Under the pieces are notes generated by a model. The model saw nothing but the letters and a program-made list of their open reading frames with translations. It was not told the origin of the DNA and searched no databases. From Jeotgalibacillus sp. S-D1 (GTDB lineage Bacteria; Bacillota; Bacilli; Bacillales; Jeotgalibacillaceae): DNA of 64,000 bases. Below are positions 51,582 through 59,721 of the stretch, piece by piece; positions within the stretch are counted from its first letter, which is position 1; every line of letters begins with the position of its first letter. The DNA lies in the NCBI RefSeq assembly GCF_004358665.1, contig NZ_SMZR01000004.1, positions 247,802 through 311,801 of the forward strand, given 5' to 3'. The position numbers and the translations under genes were made by a program.

Positions 51582-51601
51582 GATCTATTTTGAACATAAG
51601 T

Positions 51602-51645
51602 AAAAAGCGGGAACCAGCATCTTAGATGCTGGTTCCCGCTTTTTA
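51602..51645 (+). terminator. Terminator of the siderophore-binding gene
   Basis: A perfect long hairpin: AAAAGCGGGAACCAGCAT and its complement around a CTTAG loop, ending in TTTTT. Confidence 0.94.
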
Positions 51646-51749
51646 CTTATTTTTTGAAAATTAACCTGCTATTTTCAAGTTGAATATGTTTTAAATGGAT
51701 AACAAGTGGAAAACAAGGGAATATAGATCATAAAGGGAGATGACATTTT

Positions 51750-52172
51750 ATGAATCAAGAAGAATTGAAATCAAAAGTAATGGAAATTTTTGAACACAAT
51801 AAGATAGGCACGCTTGCTACAGTGAAAAATAAGAAGCCTCATTCAAGGTACATGACTTTTTATAATGAGGGGTTAGTCCTGCGTACACCTACAAGCATCG
51901 AAACCCACAAAGCAGATGAGATAGATGACAATCCATTTGTTCATATTCTGCTGGGCTATGATGGAGAAGGCTACGGTGACCGTTACGTAGAGATCGAAGG
52001 GACAGCTGTTATTCGGGACTCAGAAAAAATGAAACATGAGTTTTGGCAGGAACAGTTTTCTAACTGGTTTAAAGGACCAGACGATCCAAACTATGTGGTA
52101 TTGGAGATTGAACCAACCTCTGTCCGCCTGATGAACGCGGGAGAAGAACCAAAAACACTGGAAGTAAACTAA
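51750..52172 (+). CDS. General-stress-protein-26-like PNPOx-fold protein
   Basis: A 140-residue split-barrel protein of the pyridoxamine-phosphate-oxidase-like superfamily (general stress protein 26 type, like YdaG). Core segments are IGTLATVKNKKPHSRYMTFY, THKADEIDDNPFVHILLGYD, RYVEIEGTAVIRDSE and VVLEIEPTSVRLMN. It probably binds a flavin or related cofactor; the activity is unknown. A weak sigma-B-like sequence lies upstream (GTTTTA at 51688, TGGAAA at 51707, 13-base spacer), which would fit the family's stress induction. Ribosome binding site GGGAGATG. Confidence 0.85.
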   Translation: MNQEELKSKVMEIFEHNKIGTLATVKNKKPHSRYMTFYNEGLVLRTPTSIETHKADEIDDNPFVHILLGYDGEGYGDRYVEIEGTAVIRDSEKMKHEFWQEQFSNWFKGPDDPNYVVLEIEPTSVRLMNAGEEPKTLEVN

Positions 52173-52175
52173 TCA

Positions 52176-52218
52176 GAACCATCCTACCGCTCACGCTTGT
52201 CGGTAGGATGGTTTTTCT
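52176..52218. terminator. Terminator between convergent genes at 52.2 kb
   Basis: AACCATCCTACCG (52177-52189) pairs with CGGTAGGATGGTT (52201-52213), followed by TTTTT. The left arm contains the stop codon of the small minus-strand gene. Confidence 0.92.
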
Positions 52219-52333
52219 TTCTGTTGGATTCCCTGAGTTTTAAAAGAAGAGCGACAGCAAACACGATAAAAAGAATGACTGCAACCCCAATCCAAACGAG
52301 CAAATCAACAAAAATTGAAGCAGCATTTTCCAT
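52184..52333 (-). CDS. Small single-pass membrane protein (49 residues)
   Basis: The frame starts with ATG 52333 after AAAGGAG. It encodes MENAASIFVDLLVWIGVAVI then LFIVFAVALLLKLRESNRKKN and ends TDKRER at TAG 52184. There is one transmembrane helix (about 8-32) and a strongly basic cytoplasmic tail. The final six or so codons lie in the shared terminator hairpin. It is not recognised; the good ribosome binding site and helix design support it as real. Confidence 0.65.
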   Translation of the reverse strand: MENAASIFVDLLVWIGVAVILFIVFAVALLLKLRESNRKKNHPTDKRER

Positions 52334-52425
52334 AATAATCTCCTTTCTTTATTCAGCAGATGAATTATCATTGTAAAATAATTATAATAGAACAAGTAGA
52401 TGGTGAAAAGGACGGAGGGTGTATT

Positions 52426-52896
52426 GTGAAATGGACATTAAAAACCTTTAATGAATTATCAACTTATGAGTTATACCAGATATTAATGCTGCGGAATTCA
52501 GTCTTTGTCGTGGAGCAGCAATGTGCCTATCAGGAGATTGATGGGAATGACCTAAACAGCTTCCATTTATCATTTGGGGACGGTGAACAGCTGGCAGCCT
52601 ACGCGCGGCTTTTGCCGGCAGGAGTGAAGTATAATACCCCGTCTATTGGACGTATTATCGTACATGAATCCTTCCGGGGCAGCGGCATAGCAAGGGAATT
52701 AGTATCAAAATCAATTGACGTCATGCAAAATGAGTGGAACGTCAGCGAAATCAAACTTCAGGCTCAAACGTACCTGAGGCATTTTTATCAATCATTTGGA
52801 TTCGAGGAAACATCAGAGGATTATTTAGATGACGGGATTCCACATGTAGACATGCTAATGAAGGTTAAGCAGCCAATCTCTAAAGGAAGTGAATAA
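52426..52896 (+). CDS. GNAT-family N-acetyltransferase, ElaA-like
   Basis: A 156-residue acetyltransferase. The start WTLKTFNELSTYELYQILMLRNSVFVVEQQC resembles ElaA and continues YQEIDGNDLNSFHLS. The acetyl-CoA loop is IGRIIVHESFRGSGIARELV, followed by LQAQTYLRHFYQSFGFEE. The substrate is unknown. GTG 52426 with GGAGGG upstream gives the family N-terminus; the ORF upstream of it is not coding. It is followed at once by a small membrane protein gene. Confidence 0.87.
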   Translation: MKWTLKTFNELSTYELYQILMLRNSVFVVEQQCAYQEIDGNDLNSFHLSFGDGEQLAAYARLLPAGVKYNTPSIGRIIVHESFRGSGIARELVSKSIDVMQNEWNVSEIKLQAQTYLRHFYQSFGFEETSEDYLDDGIPHVDMLMKVKQPISKGSE

Positions 52897-52897
52897 T

Positions 52898-53059
52898 ATG
52901 AATGGGAAAAAATTAGTTGCGATTATGACCATTCTTGTTGTCATAATGATTATCATTATTTTTATCCTGGTAAGAAATTTTCAGCCGAGCGGAATGGATC
53001 CGGAACAGGGAGCCGCTGCTGAAAATGACCAAAGCTATATCCAGATAAATAGCTATTAA
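52898..53059 (+). CDS. Small membrane protein (53 residues)
   Basis: The frame starts ATG 52898 one base after the acetyltransferase stop, with GGAAGTG upstream. It encodes MNGKKLVAIMTILVVIMI, a helix ending IFILVRNF, then a polar tail (QPSGMDPEQGAAAENDQSY). One membrane helix with a short exposed acidic tail. It is co-transcribed with the acetyltransferase. No family is recognised. Confidence 0.6.
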   Translation: MNGKKLVAIMTILVVIMIIIIFILVRNFQPSGMDPEQGAAAENDQSYIQINSY

Positions 53060-53062
53060 AAA

Positions 53063-53094
53063 ATGTGCGGGCTTGGAGATAAGCCCGCACATTA
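53063..53094 (-). terminator. Terminator of the YkvS-like gene
   Basis: Perfect stem ATGTGCGGGCTT / AAGCCCGCACAT with a T run on the minus strand. It may also stop the plus-strand genes. Confidence 0.88.
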
Positions 53095-53101
53095 ATATGG
53101 A

Positions 53102-53293
53102 TTATGTTCTTTTCACCAATTCATAATTTTCATGTGAAACAACAGTAAAATTCGTTCCATAATCCAATAATAAAGCATCGTCTTCAGAAATATTTACAAT
53201 AACAGAACGTTCTAGAATCTTCGTTACTTCTCCTGTAATTTCAAACCCATGTCGTGTGAATCGTACAAATTGTCCTACATTTGCCGTTGCCAT
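53102..53293 (-). CDS. ykvS: DUF2187 protein, YkvS-like
   Basis: A 63-residue beta-rich protein of the DUF2187 family (KOW/SH3-like barrel): VGQFVRFTRHGFEITGEVTK, then ILERSVIVNISE and TVVSHENYELV. Its role is unknown; the fold suggests nucleic-acid or ribosome contact. It is a single-gene unit. The 418 bases upstream to 53711 are AT-rich and hold only a probable promoter for the next plus-strand gene. Confidence 0.85.
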   Translation of the reverse strand: MATANVGQFVRFTRHGFEITGEVTKILERSVIVNISEDDALLLDYGTNFTVVSHENYELVKRT

Positions 53294-53711
53294 CTTTACA
53301 CCCCATATTCCATAGTGAAATAAAACTGATTCTGATTGTTTAAATCATTTTACAGCAGATTCTGAAGAAATGAAAATTTCTTTCCTCATAAGCCTCGAAT
53401 TTTCCGGTAAACACGAAGTTTTTGCATAATAATCGCGAATTACTGCCTTAATATGTACACTTTCTACTTTATATACCCCTCAATTACTTATGTATTCTAC
53501 TATATAATAGTATAAATAGCTTGAAATTTCAGTGTATTTTACAAATTAACTAAGAAAACTGGTTATATAGGAAAATTTACCGTTTTTATGATAAGCCTGG
53601 CTCCTTTTACTATCACAGACAGTGTGTGTTTGTTACAATAAACCGTATTAACAATGTAACGTGAATAGAAGGACAGGGTCGATTGACTATTTAGTAAAGG
53701 AGCGGGGTCAA

Positions 53712-54464
53712 ATGAGAAAAAGCTCATTAATAGGACTGGCCGTTTTTGGGCTGGGTATTGGGTTTTTGGTGTACGCCTATTTACCGCAGGATGGCTCCGA
53801 TACTGGAAATAAAGAATTATATGACTACAGCTCAAATGGACTGGAGTTAAATGTAGTTACCAACGGAGATACTTTTTCTTCTGGAGATGAAATTCTCGTG
53901 GAAGCTACTTTGATTAATGATTTGGGTGCCCCGGTAACCTATAATAATCGTTGTGGAGAACCAATTCAAATTGAAGTGAAAGCAGAAGAGATTGACAATT
54001 ATTTAGTGAAGGACAACGGGAATCCTCCATGCGATGAAGAAAAGGGAGAAACAGAAAGAATGATTTCCAATGAACAATTAACAAAAACGGAACAATTCAA
54101 ACTGGAGATTCCTTTAAACGACCAGTCAACCACATTAACGCCTGCAGGAAGTTATATAATCTCAATCACATTTCACCCGACAGCACAGTCCCCCTTTAAT
54201 GTAGAAATACCGATTAATATAAACCAAAAGACCCCTGATCTTGTCAATGTAAGTAAAGCGAAACAGCTGGCGCTTCAATCCTATAAAGCCCAAGTCTGGT
54301 TTGATACGTACGATAATACAGAGAAATACTTAGTGTCAGAGGAAGTGCCTTATATTGAAAATGGAGAATGGGTATTTAAGTGGAAGGCGATGAATACAGA
54401 TCAGTCCGTTCCCTCAGAAGACGCGGAATTAACGGTCACTGAACGAGCAGTGAATCGGGACTGA
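53712..54464 (+). CDS. Membrane-anchored extracytoplasmic protein, unknown function
   Basis: A 250-residue protein with an N-terminal helix (RKSSLIGLAVFGLGIGFLVY, signal or anchor), then an Ig-like beta domain (about 35-165: LELNVVTNGDTFSSGDEILV, ATLINDLGAPVTYNNRC, PAGSYIISITFHP) reminiscent of BsuPI-type domains. The C-terminal part (SKAKQLALQSYKAQVWF to ENGEWVFKWKA) resembles a PepSY-like fold. Two cysteines (NRCGEP, PPCDEE) could form a disulfide. Start 53712 after AAAGGAG. The function is not known. Confidence 0.7.
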   Translation: MRKSSLIGLAVFGLGIGFLVYAYLPQDGSDTGNKELYDYSSNGLELNVVTNGDTFSSGDEILVEATLINDLGAPVTYNNRCGEPIQIEVKAEEIDNYLVKDNGNPPCDEEKGETERMISNEQLTKTEQFKLEIPLNDQSTTLTPAGSYIISITFHPTAQSPFNVEIPININQKTPDLVNVSKAKQLALQSYKAQVWFDTYDNTEKYLVSEEVPYIENGEWVFKWKAMNTDQSVPSEDAELTVTERAVNRD

Positions 54465-54534
54465 AATTATATTTATGAATTTTCTGATTATTATGCTACA
54501 CTACTTTTATGATAACTTTTAAGCAGGTGTAAAA

Positions 54535-54792
54535 ATGAGCAGAAAAAGAAGAAGTTCATCTTCTGAAGGATGGGTTGGCCTGTTTTTTACCTTTTTGTAT
54601 ATCGGATATTGGTGGTTTATACTCCATAAAATATTCGAAGGAACCTACTATTATATTTACATAAGTATTATTCCATTTTTACTCTTGATGTACGCCCATA
54701 CCTTAGTCATTAAAATCATTGAGCGGAAACGGGAAAAGCTGCTCCTGATAAGCGTTGAAAAAAGTTTGGAGCGTTATCGAAGCCGCGTGTAA
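54535..54792 (+). CDS. Small membrane protein, unknown function
   Basis: An 85-residue protein with a basic N-terminus (MSRKRRSSSSEGW), two membrane helices (about 13-32 and 38-61), and a basic amphipathic C-terminus (IERKREKLLLISVEKSLERY). The ribosome binding site is weak (AGCAGGTG). It is not recognised. It is separated from the previous gene by 70 bases and ends at a bidirectional terminator. Confidence 0.6.
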   Translation: MSRKRRSSSSEGWVGLFFTFLYIGYWWFILHKIFEGTYYYIYISIIPFLLLMYAHTLVIKIIERKREKLLLISVEKSLERYRSRV

Positions 54793-54802
54793 GAAATGCT
54801 TA

Positions 54803-54848
54803 TAAAAAGCCCTGATGGTAATCAATTGATTACCATCAGGGCTTTTTG
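54803..54848. terminator. Perfect bidirectional terminator at 54.8 kb
   Basis: AAAAAGCCCTGATGGTAATC pairs exactly with its complement around AATT, with T runs both ways. Confidence 0.95.
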
Positions 54849-54854
54849 CAATCG

Positions 54855-55046
54855 TTAATGTTTCATCTGGGTATAGTGATCGTCGTTTGAGGAGGATTGA
54901 AGCGTCAGCAGAAACAGTGCTAACGCTGCTCCAAAGCCTATAAGTGCTTTTAATGACCACTCACCGAAATTCAGTCCGTAAAATAACTCGATTGTTCCAA
55001 ATAAAATCATTGAAATGATCGAAACAATACGCAGCAACTGATCCAT
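54855..55046 (-). CDS. Small membrane protein, unknown function
   Basis: A 63-residue protein with two predicted helices (LLRIVSIISMILFGTIELFY and LKALIGFGAALALFLLTL) and a short polar tail with His residues. ATG 55046 after AAGGAGAG is preferred over an upstream start that would include that site. The family is not recognised. Confidence 0.6.
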   Translation of the reverse strand: MDQLLRIVSIISMILFGTIELFYGLNFGEWSLKALIGFGAALALFLLTLQSSSNDDHYTQMKH

Positions 55047-55168
55047 CTCTTCTCTCCTTTCCCCGCTAATACATCTTCGCATCCGAATTCATTTATACTT
55101 TATACTATGTGCAACTAAACAGTTTTGATTCAAAGGCTTTATCCTCAAAAAAGAAGCTAACGTACCCG

Positions 55169-55357
55169 TCAGCTTCGATTTCTCATGATCTTATCCATAT
55201 CCTTTTTGTGTTTTTCATCTCTAATGACAATGACGGCATGAATAAGGCCGGGTATATATCCCAGTAGTGTCAATAATATATTCAGTAAAAATGAGCCGAA
55301 ACGCCCTGTAAACAAGACGGCAAGCGGCGGTAAAAATATTGCCAGGATGTATAACAT
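55169..55357 (-). CDS. yqaE: YqaE/Pmp3-family membrane protein
   Basis: A 62-residue proteolipid with two helices and the UPF0057 signature LAIFLPPLAVLFTGRFGSFL, LLTLLGYIPGLIHAVIVI. The family includes plant and yeast stress-induced plasma-membrane proteins that affect ion balance. The C-terminus is charged (RDEKHKKDMDKIM). It lies just upstream of the pullulanase in the gene order but is separated by about 50 bases, including the pulA stop region. Confidence 0.88.
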   Translation of the reverse strand: MLYILAIFLPPLAVLFTGRFGSFLLNILLTLLGYIPGLIHAVIVIRDEKHKKDMDKIMRNRS

Positions 55358-55409
55358 CTCATCATCTGCCTTTCCCCGTTTTAAACCCTATTCCCTTTTC
55401 AGGGAGTTG

Positions 55410-57968
55410 TTAAACGGTCACAGGCATACCAAGAACTAGTGTGGAAAGACCGGAAACCTCTATTTGATCCCGTTTAATGATACTTAATACTTCAGTACCT
55501 GCCTGATGATTGTTCACCAGCAGATGCCATGGCCCGCTGGAGTCCAGGTGGAACTTTATTGAATGGTAGTGAGCGTTATGAAGAACGATATATTTTGAGT
55601 AACAGCCTTCTCCCTGCAGCGCCTCCAAACGGTAAGCGATTAAGTGCTCATCTGACGGATAAAAATGCAGGCGTTCTTGAATGGCTTGTTTTGATTTCAT
55701 CCTAAAGGCTTCACTAGATTTTCTCAGAGCCAGCAATCCTTTTACGTAGCGGACTTCCTGTTCAAATTCTGCTTTGCGGTCCCAGTCCAGTTTATTAACC
55801 CGATCAGGAGAACGGTAGCTATTATGGTCGCCGCCTTTTGTGCGCATAAATTCCTGCCCGGCATGAATAAAGGGGATACCCTGGGATAGCAGAATAATCG
55901 ATGTCGCTAATTTATGCATACTCTTAAGGTCTTCCTGTGAAGAATGAGGATTCGTCAGCAAAAGCTTATCCCAAAGCGTATGATTGTCATGTGCCTCTAC
56001 ATAGTTGACGACCTGATTAGGTTCATTATAGGTTTGGCGGTCATATGGTACGTTCATACCTGCCGAGATACCCTGTTTTAATTGATAATTGTAGCCGCTT
56101 CTTCCGTTTACAAAGCCATTGTCCTGATCTGAAAAATTATTTCCTTTCAAGTGATCTCGTATAGAATCATTAAAGTGTGCGATTCCTGGCATTTTATATG
56201 CATTAAATTGATTTGCTTTTTGATCAGAAGGCAGGGGGGTCAGCAAATCCCATCCTTCTCCCAGCATAATAATCGAAGGATCAACCTCGTCAAGTGCTGC
56301 TCTTGCTTCATTCATCGTTTCTACGTCGTGAATTCCCATTAAATCAAATCGGAACCCGTCAATTTTGTATTCTTTTGCCCAATAGACTAGGGAATCAATG
56401 ATAAATTTCCTCATCATGCTTCGTTCTGAGGCGGTGTCATTCCCAACACCCGTTCCGTTGGAAAGATTTCCATCCTGGGTATAGCGGAAATAATATCCCG
56501 GTACCAGATGATGAAAGCTTGAGTCGGAATATTCATATACATGATTAAAAACAACATCCATAATAACGCGCATTCCTTTTTGATGAATGGCCTGAATCAA
56601 TTCTTTAAGCTCCCGGACACGGGCAGCCGGCTGAAAAGGATTCAAGGAATAAGATCCTTCCGGCGCATTAAAATTCTTTGGATCGTATCCCCAGTTGTAC
56701 TGTGTTGGCTCCAGCTTTGTTTCATCCACTGTGCAGTAATCAAAAATAGGAAGCAGCTGTATATGCGTGACACCAAGGCTCGAAAAATAATCAAGTCCGG
56801 TCACAATGCCATCTGAATTAACGGTCGCTGTTTCAGTCAGGCCTTTGTATTTCCCTTTATGAATTACCGCGCTGTTTTGATCAACTGTAGCATCACGGAT
56901 ATGAAGTTCATAGATGACAGCATCCTCAAAATGGGTAAAGGGCGGGGACGGCTGCTCCCAACCAGGGGGATTTGTCTGAGTAAGATCAATAACCGCACCT
57001 TTTTCTCCGTTTACCGTAACGGCTCTTGCATAAGGATCAACTGTTTCTGTCCATTCATTTCCAATTTTTACATGATACTCGTAAAATGCTCCGTTCAGGT
57101 CCCCATCCAGCTTCATATGCCATGTACCATTGGGTCCTTTTTCCATCGGGTAACAATCCGGCTTTTCATCCGTTTCTCCTGAATAAACTGCGAGTATTGT
57201 CTCATGAGCTACTGGAGACCAGACGCGAAACAACGTACTTTCTTTTGAGTAATGTGCTCCTAAAGGACCGCTGTAAGTGAAAGCCTGCTCAAATTCTTTT
57301 GTTCGTACGATATCTCCATATGAAACATCACAATACCCAAAATGAGATATTTCGACCCGGTATTTTGTTTCCAGCGAAAGTTTTTCTTCGGTAATGATCG
57401 TCAGCTGATGAGCGAGGTCTGAAGAATAATGATCTTTCGCTACAACAATGGCTTTAATGGAAGCACCCTTTAAATTCACCATAATCTTATCGTGATCCCA
57501 ATCAAAAGAAAGGTTTGTTCTCACGACGATTTCATGCCAGTTATTCAATTTTGCGTTTAATATTTCAGGGGATACATTAATCTCGTTTTCGTGTCGAAAT
57601 ATTTTTTCAGACCCCTGCACAAGCCAGGCTTCTGCACGGCCGTTTTCATCAAAGGATGTAATAAAACGATCATCAAAACGTTTGCTTGCCCAGTCATTTT
57701 GCTCTGTGCTTTTTCTAATGATGAAACCTACCCGGCTAATCCCGGACGGATCTTCCATTTCAAATGTAACGCTCCGTCCAAATGGATGCCCATCAGAAAA
57801 CTCAACCTTTCGCCCGTTCTGACCTTCAAGCCATACCCAGAGATTCCATCCGCTGTAATCTCCATCGAAGCGATGATAATGCAGTGTAATGGATACTTTT
57901 TTGTGACCGGCTGTTTGCTGAATCTCAGCGGAAGAGTCTTCATGATAATTTCCGTGAACAATCACCAT
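55410..57968 (-). CDS. pulA: Type I pullulanase (GH13), cytoplasmic
   Basis: An 852-residue debranching enzyme that hydrolyses alpha-1,6 links in pullulan and branched dextrins. An N-terminal CBM41-like domain (ITLHYHRFDGDYSGWNLWVW) is followed by a linker region, a CBM48 domain (LGAHYSKESTLFRVWSPVAH) and the GH13 barrel. The type I signature YNWGYDPKNFN is present. Catalytic residues are the Asp in DGFRFDLMGIHD, the Glu in IIMLGEGWD and the Asp in VEAHDNHTLW. There is no signal peptide, so it acts on imported dextrins, fitting the glucosidase/ABC operon at 37-43 kb. The start is uncertain among codons 57968-57980. Confidence 0.93.
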   Translation of the reverse strand: MVIVHGNYHEDSSAEIQQTAGHKKVSITLHYHRFDGDYSGWNLWVWLEGQNGRKVEFSDGHPFGRSVTFEMEDPSGISRVGFIIRKSTEQNDWASKRFDDRFITSFDENGRAEAWLVQGSEKIFRHENEINVSPEILNAKLNNWHEIVVRTNLSFDWDHDKIMVNLKGASIKAIVVAKDHYSSDLAHQLTIITEEKLSLETKYRVEISHFGYCDVSYGDIVRTKEFEQAFTYSGPLGAHYSKESTLFRVWSPVAHETILAVYSGETDEKPDCYPMEKGPNGTWHMKLDGDLNGAFYEYHVKIGNEWTETVDPYARAVTVNGEKGAVIDLTQTNPPGWEQPSPPFTHFEDAVIYELHIRDATVDQNSAVIHKGKYKGLTETATVNSDGIVTGLDYFSSLGVTHIQLLPIFDYCTVDETKLEPTQYNWGYDPKNFNAPEGSYSLNPFQPAARVRELKELIQAIHQKGMRVIMDVVFNHVYEYSDSSFHHLVPGYYFRYTQDGNLSNGTGVGNDTASERSMMRKFIIDSLVYWAKEYKIDGFRFDLMGIHDVETMNEARAALDEVDPSIIMLGEGWDLLTPLPSDQKANQFNAYKMPGIAHFNDSIRDHLKGNNFSDQDNGFVNGRSGYNYQLKQGISAGMNVPYDRQTYNEPNQVVNYVEAHDNHTLWDKLLLTNPHSSQEDLKSMHKLATSIILLSQGIPFIHAGQEFMRTKGGDHNSYRSPDRVNKLDWDRKAEFEQEVRYVKGLLALRKSSEAFRMKSKQAIQERLHFYPSDEHLIAYRLEALQGEGCYSKYIVLHNAHYHSIKFHLDSSGPWHLLVNNHQAGTEVLSIIKRDQIEVSGLSTLVLGMPVTV

Positions 57969-58379
57969 TATGATAAGCACCTACTCTCATAAGAATTACC
58001 TGTCTTTTGTCCGGTATGCTATTACTTGTTATGTTACGTAAAATAACCGAAGGGGTGTACCGTTAACAGGGTGATGGAGCAATACGTCAATGTAATATTT
58101 ATTATTTTCTACCCTATTCGACAAATTTTATGCTTTCTAAGTATGCTTCTAATAATATTTATTATTTATTGAATTATATAGGATTGATAAATAAAATGTT
58201 CGAATACTTTAAATATTGAGTAAAATAGAGTTATGATATTAAGTGAAAGCATTTATAAAAGCCGGTTTGACCTTCGTTGTTGATCGTGCAGCTGTGATTT
58301 AAAGAAGTGTGTGTGCTGCATTTGCCGATCAGCAATCACGGTTAACTGGACAAAAATGAAGGAAAGGGAGGAAAAACAA
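57969..58379. other. Divergent intergenic region pulA / azoR
   Basis: 411 bases of AT-rich sequence. It must hold promoters for both genes. I found no clear cre site or strong sigma-A promoter; TGAAAGCATTTATA (58241-58254) resembles a cre site but lacks the central CG. The stretch 58260-58370 is transcribed leader of azoR with no recognised structure. Confidence 0.4.
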
Positions 58380-59003
58380 ATGAAAATATTGTATATCAAT
58401 GCCAATCCACGAAATAAAAAATCAGTGAGTGAAGAAATTGCAGATGTATTTGTAGAACAGCTTTCATCACTGGAGAAAAATGCTCAGGTTGAATATGTTC
58501 ATTTATATGAAACAGAACTGCAGGAAATTGATGAAGATGTTCTGGCGTCCTGGGGAAAAAAAAGATCCGGTGAACCTCTGACAGAAGCAGAGGCGCACAA
58601 AACAGCCGTCATGGACCGAGTGCTGGACCAGTTCTTATCAGCAGATGTATATGTTTTTATTACGCCATTCTGGAATCTGCTGTTTCCTCCCCGCTTGAAA
58701 ACGTATATTGACTCACTCTGTATTCCAGGTAAAACATTCCGGTATACAGCCGGGGGTCAGGAAGGGCTGGTGGAAGGAAAAAGAGCCGTTCATATTGAAG
58801 CGGTAGGCGGTGTATACAAAGGAACCGGCCTTAACTTTTCTGAAGATTATCTGCGTGAAATTATGCGCTTCCTCGGTATTAAAGAATATGATTCCGTTAT
58901 TTGTGAAGGCATGAGCCAGTACCCTGACATGGCTGATAATATCCTTAAAGAATCAAAAGAAGAAGCATCTCAACTGGCCCATAAACTGGCCAGACTCGAG
59001 TGA
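58380..59003 (+). CDS. azoR: FMN-dependent NADH azoreductase
   Basis: A 207-residue flavodoxin-fold quinone/azo reductase. The FMN-binding start is ILYINANPRNKKSVSEEIAD, the substrate/flavin loop is FITPFWNLLFPPRLKTYIDS, and HIEAVGGVYKG is typical of AzoR/AcpD. It reduces quinones and azo or nitro compounds with NADH in thiol and electrophile stress. ATG 58380 after AAGGGAGG. Upstream codons in the same frame have no start signal. Confidence 0.92.
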   Translation: MKILYINANPRNKKSVSEEIADVFVEQLSSLEKNAQVEYVHLYETELQEIDEDVLASWGKKRSGEPLTEAEAHKTAVMDRVLDQFLSADVYVFITPFWNLLFPPRLKTYIDSLCIPGKTFRYTAGGQEGLVEGKRAVHIEAVGGVYKGTGLNFSEDYLREIMRFLGIKEYDSVICEGMSQYPDMADNILKESKEEASQLAHKLARLE

Positions 59004-59016
59004 TGGGCAGGCATTA

Positions 59017-59057
59017 AAAAACATGGAATGGTCTTTTGAGGCCATTCTGTGTTTTTT
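59017..59057 (+). terminator. Terminator of azoR
   Basis: ACATGGAATGG pairs with CCATTCTGTGT (two G-U pairs), with an A run before and TTTTTTT after. Confidence 0.8.
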
Positions 59058-59077
59058 TATGTAATTCGTAATATTTT

Positions 59078-59106
59078 TGAAACATTTCTTGAATGTCGCT
59101 CGTAAA
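59078..59106 (+). promoter_or_regulatory. Sigma-W promoter of yuaF-floT
   Basis: -35 TGAAAC (59078-59083), 17-base spacer, -10 CGTAAA (59101-59106). This matches the sigma-W consensus TGAAAC/CGTA, and the B. subtilis yuaF-floT operon is a known sigma-W target. Confidence 0.85.
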
Positions 59107-59150
59107 TAAATAAACAGGATGTACCAGATCATGTGAAAGGAGGAAATTAA

Positions 59151-59702
59151 ATGGAGCTATTCGGGTACAGCTTGGAAAGCATTTATTTAGTGACATTAAT
59201 ACTTTCGGGATTCATTACCGTGCTTTATTTGTTGTTTGCTGATGTAATCGAAGGAGCGGGTGAAGCACTCGGATTTTTAAATCCCACCACTATTTTGGCA
59301 TTCATTACAATCCTTGCAGGCAGCGGGTATCTGTTTGAATCCTTAACCTCTATATCTTCCATCCTCATCCTGATTTTCGGAGCTGCAATAGCACTTATCG
59401 TGAGTTTTTTACTCCACTTCTTTATCCTGGTTCCGCTCAAATCAGCAGAGGAATCTCTGGTCTATACAGAAGAATCGTTAGGAGGAAGGGTAGGAAAGGT
59501 TATCATACCAATTCCTGCAGACGGATTTGGAGAAGTCGTAATTGAAAGCCTCAGCGGTATGATATCAAAACCTGCTGCAAGCTATGACAATCTTCCAATT
59601 AATGAAGGAAACCGGGTGCTGATCATTGATGTAATCAATGGAGTTCTTCAGGTAAAGGATTATGAAAAAGCATTAGATTGGACTGATCACCAGTCTAAAT
59701 AA
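59151..59702 (+). CDS. yuaF: NfeD-like membrane protein YuaF
   Basis: A 183-residue membrane protein with four helices in the first 105 residues and a C-terminal OB-fold domain (GGRVGKVIIPIPADGFGEVV, GNRVLIIDVINGVLQVKDYE), the YuaF/NfeD-type layout. It is the standard partner of flotillin FloT and helps organise membrane microdomains. ATG follows AAAGGAGG. It is co-transcribed with floT, 19 bases downstream, from a sigma-W promoter. The third gene of the B. subtilis operon (yuaI) is absent. Confidence 0.9.
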   Translation: MELFGYSLESIYLVTLILSGFITVLYLLFADVIEGAGEALGFLNPTTILAFITILAGSGYLFESLTSISSILILIFGAAIALIVSFLLHFFILVPLKSAEESLVYTEESLGGRVGKVIIPIPADGFGEVVIESLSGMISKPAASYDNLPINEGNRVLIIDVINGVLQVKDYEKALDWTDHQSK

Positions 59703-59721
59703 CAATACAGGAGGAAACAAT

